Assembly (NCBI GenBank): GCA_019973575.1
Contig: BPUI01000001.1
Coordinates: 372,001 to 436,000, forward strand
Direction of reading: 5' to 3'
DNA: 64,000 nucleotides
Source of the DNA: Gemmatimonadetes bacterium T265
GTDB lineage: Bacteria > Gemmatimonadota > Gemmatimonadetes > Gemmatimonadales > Gemmatimonadaceae
Shown: one piece after another, positions 56,389 through 64,000 of the stretch
Layout: every line of letters starts with the position of its first letter
How positions within the stretch are numbered: position 1 is the first letter of the stretch
The notes under the pieces: model-generated
Database searches by the model: none
The model's input: the letters and a program-made list of their open reading frames with translations, nothing else
Told to the model about the DNA's origin: nothing
Made by a program: the position numbers and the translations under genes

Positions 56389-58713
56389 ATGCCCGGAGTG
56401 CGACACCTGTTCGGCGCGGCGCCGGCGGCGATCGCGTGCGTCGCGGGGCTCGCCGCGACCGCGCGGGCGCAGTCGACCAACGGAACGCTGATCACCGGAA
56501 CGGTCGCGAGCGCGCGGGCCCCGGTCGTCGGCGCCACGGTGCGCCTCGTCGAGCTCGACCGCGTGACGCGCACCGACGCGCGGGGCGAGTTCCGCTTCGC
56601 CGACCTGCCGCGCGGCACGTATCGCGTGTTCGTGATCGTGCCGGGCTTCGCCGCGGCGAGCGCGCGGGTCGTGGTCGGCGCCGCGGGCGCGCCGGCCCCG
56701 GTCGCCTTCGCGCTCACGCCATCGGCCGTCCCGCTTCAGGAGGTGGTCGTCTCCGCGTCCCCGGTCGCGCGCCCGGCCGCCGAAGAGGTGCAGTCGACGG
56801 CCTCGAAGGGGCGGGTCGCGCTGCTCGACAGTCCGGGGGCGAGCTTCGCCGAGAAGCTCGCCGACGTCCCGGGCGTGACCGTGCGCCAGAACGGCTCGGC
56901 CCCGTCGCGCCCGATCCTGCGCGGCCTCGGCGACAACGAGGTGCTCGTGCTCGAGAACGGCCTGCGCACGGGCGACATCGCGACCTACGACCCCGCGCAC
57001 GCGACGCCGATCGAGGCGATCGGGGTCGCGCAGGTCGACGTGGTGCGCGGCCCGGCGACGATCCTCTACGGCCCGAGCACGATCGGCGGCGTGGTGAACG
57101 TGATCACGAGCATGATCCCGGAGGTCGCCGACCACCCCCTCTCGGGTACGGTAGCGGCGGAGGGCAACACCGTGAACGACCAGGCGGCCGGCTACGTCAA
57201 CGCGGTCGCGAGCGGCGAGCACCAGGCGTTCCGCCTCTCCGCCGGCGGCGTGCACGCGCAGGACACCCGCATCCCCGCGGGCGTCTACACCGACCCGGCG
57301 AGCGGCGCGGCCTTCGACCTCCGCCGCCTCCCGCAGACCTTCGACCGCAGCGCGGAGGCGGGCGCGGGCTACGCGTACCAGGGCGGCTTCGGCTCGGCCG
57401 GCGTCGGGTTCAAGCACTACGAGATGAACTACGGCATCCCGGGCGTGCCGCCCAACGCCGACTTCGAAGCGGCGCCGCCGACCACCTCGCGGATCGCGCA
57501 GCGGCGGAACACGCTCGAGGGGCGCGCCCTGTTCGCGGGCGACGGCGCGGTCGCGCAGCAGTGGCGCGTGACCGCGAGCTACAACGACTACACGCACTCC
57601 GAGTTCCCGACCGCGCAGGACTCGACCGGCGTCTCGTCGCCGCAGGCCAACCACTTCCACAAGCGCGAGCTGAACGCCGTCGTGCAGCTCCAGCACCGCC
57701 CCGTCGGCCGGCTCACCGGCACGTTAGGCCTGTGGACCGACGTCCAGGACCTGACGATCGCCGGCGACCAGCCGTTGGGCCCCAACTCGCGGACGACCGG
57801 GGTCGCGGGCTACGCCTTCGAGGAGTACCAGGCGGACGCGGCCACCCGGCTGCAGGGCGCCGTGCGGTACGACTACAACGGCATCCGGACGCGGCCGTAC
57901 CCCGCGTCCACCGACTCGGTCTTCCAGACGCTCCGCGCGTCCCGCCGCTCCGACGCCGTCACCGCGTCGCTCGGCGCGATCCGGCAGCTCACCCCGCACG
58001 TCACGGGCACGTTCAGCGTCGCCCGCTCGTTCCGCGCCCCGACCGTGCAGGAGCTGTTCGCGAACGGGCTCGACGCCGCGAGCGGGACGTACTCGGTCGG
58101 CACCGCGGGCCTCGGCCCCGAGACGGGGCTCGGCGTGGACGCGTCGCTCCGCGGGACCTTCGACCGCGTCACGTTCGCCGTGTCCCCGTTCGCCAACACG
58201 ATCCACCACTATATCTACGGGTTCCTCCGCGGCGACACGATCCAGGCGTTCCCCGTCCGCCAGTTCGCCGCGACCGACGCGCGCCTGTTAGGCGGGGAGG
58301 CGAGCCTGAGCGTGCAGCCGGCCGAGCACGTCGCGCTCGGCGCGGCCACCGACTACGTGCGCGCGGAGGACACCGACCACCACGTGCCGCTCCCGTTCAT
58401 CCCGCCGCTCCGCGGGCTGCTCCGCGGGACGTACGAGGACCAGACCTACCGCGGCACCGTCGAGTGGCGCCTCGCCGCGCGCCAGACGCGGCTCGGCGAC
58501 GGCGACACGCCGACCGGCGGCTACGGCGTGGTGAACGTCGGCGCGGGCGTGCGGTTCGTGCAGCGCGGCGCGCGCGAGGGCGTCGTGCACCACCTCGCGC
58601 TGCACGTCGACAACGTGTTCAACCGCGTCTACCGCGACAACCTGTCGGTCATCAAGGACTTCCTGCCGCAGCCGGGGCGCGGGGTCCGCCTGACCTACGA
58701 GCTCGCGTACTGA
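56389..58713 (+). CDS. TonB-dependent outer-membrane receptor
   Basis: 774 aa with a signal peptide (to about residue 28, ATARAQ). A carboxypeptidase-regulatory-like beta-sandwich (about 30-115: GTVASARAPVVGATVRLVEL) precedes the plug domain (about 120-250: FAEKLADVPGVTVRQNG, RGPATILYGPSTIGGVVNVIT) and a 22-strand-type barrel ending in tyrosine (LTYELAY). It imports a siderophore, metal complex or other ligand using TonB energy. The ligand is not evident. Its stop overlaps the start of the DUF2278 gene (TGATG), so the two are probably co-translated. Confidence 0.93.
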   Translation: MPGVRHLFGAAPAAIACVAGLAATARAQSTNGTLITGTVASARAPVVGATVRLVELDRVTRTDARGEFRFADLPRGTYRVFVIVPGFAAASARVVVGAAGAPAPVAFALTPSAVPLQEVVVSASPVARPAAEEVQSTASKGRVALLDSPGASFAEKLADVPGVTVRQNGSAPSRPILRGLGDNEVLVLENGLRTGDIATYDPAHATPIEAIGVAQVDVVRGPATILYGPSTIGGVVNVITSMIPEVADHPLSGTVAAEGNTVNDQAAGYVNAVASGEHQAFRLSAGGVHAQDTRIPAGVYTDPASGAAFDLRRLPQTFDRSAEAGAGYAYQGGFGSAGVGFKHYEMNYGIPGVPPNADFEAAPPTTSRIAQRRNTLEGRALFAGDGAVAQQWRVTASYNDYTHSEFPTAQDSTGVSSPQANHFHKRELNAVVQLQHRPVGRLTGTLGLWTDVQDLTIAGDQPLGPNSRTTGVAGYAFEEYQADAATRLQGAVRYDYNGIRTRPYPASTDSVFQTLRASRRSDAVTASLGAIRQLTPHVTGTFSVARSFRAPTVQELFANGLDAASGTYSVGTAGLGPETGLGVDASLRGTFDRVTFAVSPFANTIHHYIYGFLRGDTIQAFPVRQFAATDARLLGGEASLSVQPAEHVALGAATDYVRAEDTDHHVPLPFIPPLRGLLRGTYEDQTYRGTVEWRLAARQTRLGDGDTPTGGYGVVNVGAGVRFVQRGAREGVVHHLALHVDNVFNRVYRDNLSVIKDFLPQPGRGVRLTYELAY

Positions 58714-59408
58714 TGCCCGGAGCAGACACCGCGACCGGCGGGCCCGGGCTCCCCGCCTACGGCGTGGTGCGCGGCCGGCCGCTGGAGCAGCGCGTCTACC
58801 CCGCCGCGGGCTCGCCGACCCCGGGCGCCGGGCCCACGCCGCACCTCCACGTCCTCGTCGACGGCGGCACCGAGCGGTACGACGTGGCCGTGAACGTGTT
58901 CTCGCAGGACCGCTCGGAGGTCCTCTTCCGCATCGCGACGGACTTCACGCCGGCGCGGGCAGCCGACCTCCTCGCCCTGCCGTTAGGCGCAACGCCGATC
59001 GGCCCCGGGCACCCGGACGGGCTCGGGCTCGACTACCTGCGCCAACGTCTCGTGACCCGCGACGAGATGACGCTCCTGCCGGTCGACCCCGCGCACCCCG
59101 CGGTCGACCTGCAGAACGCCCTCGGCGCCCTCGTCGCCTCGGCGATCGCCGCCGGCGCCGACGTCTTCGCCTTCGGCAGCCTGTACGACGATCCCGGCGG
59201 CGGTGCCCCGACCGGCGCGAACCCGTTCGGGCTGACGCCGGACGCGGGCGTGCACGACGTGCACATGAACCAGGGCAATCCGCCCGACGACCACGGCCAG
59301 GACAACGGCACCTTCCAGGACGGCGCCCTGCTCGTGCACGTCCCCGGGTCGCCGGACGGCTGGACCGCCGTGTTCCTCGCCTTTCAGTCGCAGTCGTTCG
59401 CCGTGTAG
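58713..59408 (+). CDS. DUF2278 (YukJ-like) family protein
   Basis: 231 aa from ATG 58713, overlapping the receptor stop by one base. DUF2278 features: GLPAYGVVRGRPLEQR at the start, YDVAVNVFSQDRSEVLFRI, and the late metal-like cluster GVHDVHMNQGNPPDDHGQDN followed by FQDGALLVH. Function unknown; the His/Asp-rich motif suggests metal binding or hydrolysis. No signal peptide, so cytosolic despite the receptor partner. Confidence 0.85.
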   Translation: MPGADTATGGPGLPAYGVVRGRPLEQRVYPAAGSPTPGAGPTPHLHVLVDGGTERYDVAVNVFSQDRSEVLFRIATDFTPARAADLLALPLGATPIGPGHPDGLGLDYLRQRLVTRDEMTLLPVDPAHPAVDLQNALGALVASAIAAGADVFAFGSLYDDPGGGAPTGANPFGLTPDAGVHDVHMNQGNPPDDHGQDNGTFQDGALLVHVPGSPDGWTAVFLAFQSQSFAV

Positions 59409-59529
59409 ACGGCCGCCCTGGCGCGCGGGCGCCCGCGGCGAAGATTGGGAGCACGCCGGCGGCCGCCGGCGCAGGGCCGGTCTCCGCCGGCCGCGTCCGT
59501 ACCGTCCTTCGGCGCCGTCCGAGGTGTTC

Positions 59530-59736
59530 ATGTCGACCCGTACGTATCGACTCGCGGTGGTCGGGTGCATGCTGTCGTGGTTCCTGCTCGGCCTGCACGC
59601 CCCCATCCTGCACGCGGCGACGGCGCACGCGCGGGCGCCGCGCCCGTCCGTGCTCGTCGCGGTGGCGTTCCTCACGGCCGCGGCGCTCGCGGGGCTCTGG
59701 GTGCTCCTGCGCGCGCCGCGCCGCCCGGCTGCCTAA
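59530..59736 (+). CDS. Small membrane protein
   Basis: 68 aa with two hydrophobic helices (LAVVGCMLSWFLLGLHAPIL and SVLVAVAFLTAAALAGLWVLL) separated by a basic loop, ending RAPRRPAA. No family recognised. It stops in GCC TAA C. It is followed by the MmcQ-like gene 16 bp later. Confidence 0.6.
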   Translation: MSTRTYRLAVVGCMLSWFLLGLHAPILHAATAHARAPRPSVLVAVAFLTAAALAGLWVLLRAPRRPAA

Positions 59737-59752
59737 CGATGAGCGCCTGACG

Positions 59753-60139
59753 ATGGCGGCCCAGGCGGACGCCCGCCGCGTCGCGGCGGCCCTGCCCTCG
59801 GTCGAGGTCTCGGACGACGGGCTCGCGTTCTCCGTCCGGCGCGGCGCGAAGGCGAAGGGCTTCGCGTGGGCCTGGCGGGAGCGCGTCGCGCCCAAGCGGC
59901 CGCGGGTGCCGAACCCCGGCGTGCTCGCCGTGCGCGTGGCGAACGTCGCGCAGCGGGACCTGATGATCGCGGCCGAGCCGGCGAAGTTTTTCACCGAGCC
60001 CCACTACGACGGCTTCCCCGCGGTGCTCGTCCGGCTCGACGCCGTGAGTGTCGCCGACCTCGAGGTGCTGCTCGCCGAGGCGTGGCGCTGTCAGGCCGCG
60101 CCGCCGCGGCGCCCGCGGGCGCCGCGGACCGCCGGCTAG
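59753..60139 (+). CDS. MmcQ/YjbR family protein
   Basis: 128 aa. The YjbR-like fold (CyaY-like DNA-binding superfamily) is seen in [32 protein letters not shown], the phrase [17 protein letters not shown], and [19 protein letters not shown]. These small proteins are common; their role is unproven. Confidence 0.85.
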   Translation: MAAQADARRVAAALPSVEVSDDGLAFSVRRGAKAKGFAWAWRERVAPKRPRVPNPGVLAVRVANVAQRDLMIAAEPAKFFTEPHYDGFPAVLVRLDAVSVADLEVLLAEAWRCQAAPPRRPRAPRTAG

Positions 60140-60282
60140 AGCACAGCGAGCGCGGCGGCAGGCGCGGCGTCGTACCGCCGCCCGACGCAAGGTCGCACAT
60201 GTGGCACCCGTCCTGCCGCACAGGTCGCGCCCGCCGCCCGGCTGCCGCGCGTGGCCGGGCCCACCACGACCCGGGATCTTCC

Positions 60283-62673
<2,391 letters not shown>

Positions 62674-62721
62674 GCGCCCCGCGCCGGGTTGTAAGAAATC
62701 ACGCCCCGCGGCTACCAACCG

Positions 62722-63279
62722 GTGGAGAACGCCCCAACCGGACCCGCCGTGTCGAGCGAACGCGAGCAGCACTTCCTGACCCTGGTGCACGAGAACGCCG
62801 CGCGGTTGGGGCGGATCTGCCGCGTCTACGCGCCCGACGCCGAGGGCCGCAAGGACCTGCACCAGGAGATCCTGCTGCAACTCTGGCGCGCGCTCCCGTC
62901 GTTCGCCGGCGCCTCGTCGCCGTCCACCTGGCTCTACCGCGTGGCGCTCAACACCGCCCTCGCCCACGCACGCCGGCGTTCGGTGCGCCGCGAGACCTCG
63001 CTCGACGCTGAGAACGCCTCGGCCGACGCGGGCGCGACCGACCGCGGCACGACCGACGACGCCGACGAGCAGCTCGACGCCGCGGAACGGGTCGGGCGGC
63101 TGTACGCCGCGATCGACCGCCTGAACGTCGTGGACCGGATGCTCGTGACGATGTACCTCGACGACCGGAGCTACCACGAGATGGCCGACGTGCTCGGCAT
63201 CAGCGCGGGCAACGTCGGCGTCAAACTCCACCGCATCCGGAAGGTGCTGGCCCGCCGGCTGGCCGAGGAGACCGCATGA
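62722..63279 (+). CDS. ECF-type RNA polymerase sigma factor
   Basis: 185 aa from GTG 62722; a second GTG at 62749 (VSSEREQHFL) is also possible. Region 2 is RKDLHQEILLQLWRALPSFAGASSPSTWLYRVALNTAL, and region 4 is DRMLVTMYLDDRSYHEMADVLGISAGNVGVKLHRIRKVL. A short acidic linker joins them. It overlaps the next gene, a probable anti-sigma or sensor membrane protein, by 4 bases (ATGA). The target regulon is unknown. Confidence 0.92.
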   Translation: MENAPTGPAVSSEREQHFLTLVHENAARLGRICRVYAPDAEGRKDLHQEILLQLWRALPSFAGASSPSTWLYRVALNTALAHARRRSVRRETSLDAENASADAGATDRGTTDDADEQLDAAERVGRLYAAIDRLNVVDRMLVTMYLDDRSYHEMADVLGISAGNVGVKLHRIRKVLARRLAEETA

Positions 63280-63833
63280 CGCACGACAGGACGACCGACG
63301 ACGAACGGATCCTCGCGCTCGTGCGATCGGACGCGCGCCGGCTCGACCGACAGATCCGTCGTCGGGACTGGGGCGAGGTGGGCGGCGCCGCGATCGCCGC
63401 GCTCCTGATCGCTCCCGCCGTCCTCCGCGGTGCTCCGCTCGCCCGGCTCGGCGCGCTCGTCATCCTCGTCAGCCTCGCATCCATCGTCTGGCGACTCTAC
63501 CGCGCGCGGCGCGTCGATGGTGCCGACGCCGCCGACGCCACGCTCCCCGTGGCCGCGGCGCTGCGGGCCGAGCGGCGCCGGGTGGACGCGCAGATCGCCC
63601 TCCTCCGGAGCGTTCTCTGGTGGTACGTCGCGCCGCTCGCGGCGGGCGCGGTGCTGATGGTGGCCGGCGATCGCGGCGCGTCGTGGGTCACGCTGGCGTA
63701 CGTCGTCACGGCCGTGCTCTTCTCGTGGGGGGTCGTCGCGCTGAACGCACGCGCCGTCCGCCGCGCGCTCGTGCCGAAGCGCGACGAGCTGACCGAGCTA
63801 CTCGCGCAACTCGAACGTCTACCGCGGGACTGA
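63276..63833 (+). CDS. Membrane protein coupled to the ECF sigma factor (possible anti-sigma)
   Basis: 185 aa. A charged cytosolic N-terminus (HDRTTDDERILALVRSDARRL) is followed by two pairs of hydrophobic helices (GAAIAALLIAPAVL, LGALVILVSLASIVW, then VLWWYVAPLAAGAVLMV and VTLAYVVTAVLFSWGVVAL) and a basic/acidic tail. Overlap with the sigma gene suggests it is its regulator, although no zinc-anti-sigma HxxxCxxC motif is present. Confidence 0.75.
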   Translation: MTHDRTTDDERILALVRSDARRLDRQIRRRDWGEVGGAAIAALLIAPAVLRGAPLARLGALVILVSLASIVWRLYRARRVDGADAADATLPVAAALRAERRRVDAQIALLRSVLWWYVAPLAAGAVLMVAGDRGASWVTLAYVVTAVLFSWGVVALNARAVRRALVPKRDELTELLAQLERLPRD

Positions 63834-63878
63834 TTCCCCCTCATGGCCCAACACTCGAACCCCCAACGGGAGCACCGC

Positions 63879-64000
63879 ATGCCCCGCCCCACGCCCCTCG
63901 TGTTCCTCGCCGTCGCGCTCGCGTCGCCGGCCGCCGCCGTCGCGCAGCCGTCCACCGCCGCCCCGGCCGCCGCGCCGCGCGCGTTCCCGCCGGACACCAC
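63879..64000 (+). CDS. Exported protein, 5' fragment
   Basis: Begins MPRPTPLVFLAVALASPAAAVAQ, a Sec signal peptide, from ATG 63879 with GGGAG about 6 bp upstream; an upstream ATG at 63843 would add 12 residues before the signal. It runs off the window after about 40 codons, too early to name a family. It is probably the third gene of the sigma-factor operon. Confidence 0.6.
   Translation, partial: MPRPTPLVFLAVALASPAAAVAQPSTAAPAAAPRAFPPDT

Overview
The window is a very GC-rich (roughly 74% by eye) bacterial chromosome segment with tightly packed genes, many GTG starts and many 4-base start/stop overlaps. The gene set includes heptosyltransferase, Kdo-kinase-like, TonB-receptor and outer-membrane barrel genes, so the cell is Gram-negative. 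It also carries a crtB-cruF-crtI carotenoid cluster. Composition plus gene content fit Gemmatimonadota (Gemmatirosa/Gemmatimonas-like). That placement is an inference from family knowledge, not from a search.

Layout. 1-4.6 kb: a partial rhomboid protease, divergent dnaK, and a DegP/HtrA protease behind a strong hairpin. 4.6-10.4 kb: tRNA-Leu(UAG), the carotenoid cluster, a secreted DinB-like protein, an acetyltransferase and a small barrel protein. 10.6-18 kb: protein quality control (tig, clpP, clpX, lon) plus GTPase ysxC. 18-22 kb, minus strand: CLC channel with CBS domains, Nudix hydrolase, GspE-like ATPase. 22-30 kb: hydrolase, VOC protein, GH97 glycosidase, TIM-barrel isomerase, AhpD-like protein, large outer-membrane protein. 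30-36 kb: trpE, FHA-GAF-cyclase, Kdo-kinase-like and heptosyltransferase genes. 36-40 kb: maf, dtd and a pair of M16 peptidases. 40-51 kb: a redox and molybdenum block, with a DipZ-like protein, cytochrome b, an exported molybdopterin oxidoreductase and moaC on plus, and a tightly overlapping moaD-moaE-moaA-modA-modB-modC-moeZ set on minus. 51-64 kb: DUF885 peptidase-like protein, antitoxin remnants, a phosphoesterase, a tandem repeat beside a fused gene, TonB receptor, HPII-type catalase, and an ECF sigma/membrane-protein pair.

Most unusual signals. (1) The 7-mer GTTAGGC/GCCTAAC occurs about 56 times, near ten times the composition expectation, in both orientations and in several codon frames, which suggests a DNA-level signal. 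(2) A 368-bp imperfect palindrome with ~144-bp arms sits between convergent genes and supplies the ends of both. (3) Two smaller palindromic elements of one family occur, one of them inside the lon reading frame. (4) Several genes look like deletion scars: an SRPBCC/sigma-factor fusion next to 17 copies of a 16-bp repeat, an antitoxin/LytTR fusion, a degraded higBA locus and a toxin-less mazE. No phage, insertion sequence, CRISPR array or rRNA was seen.
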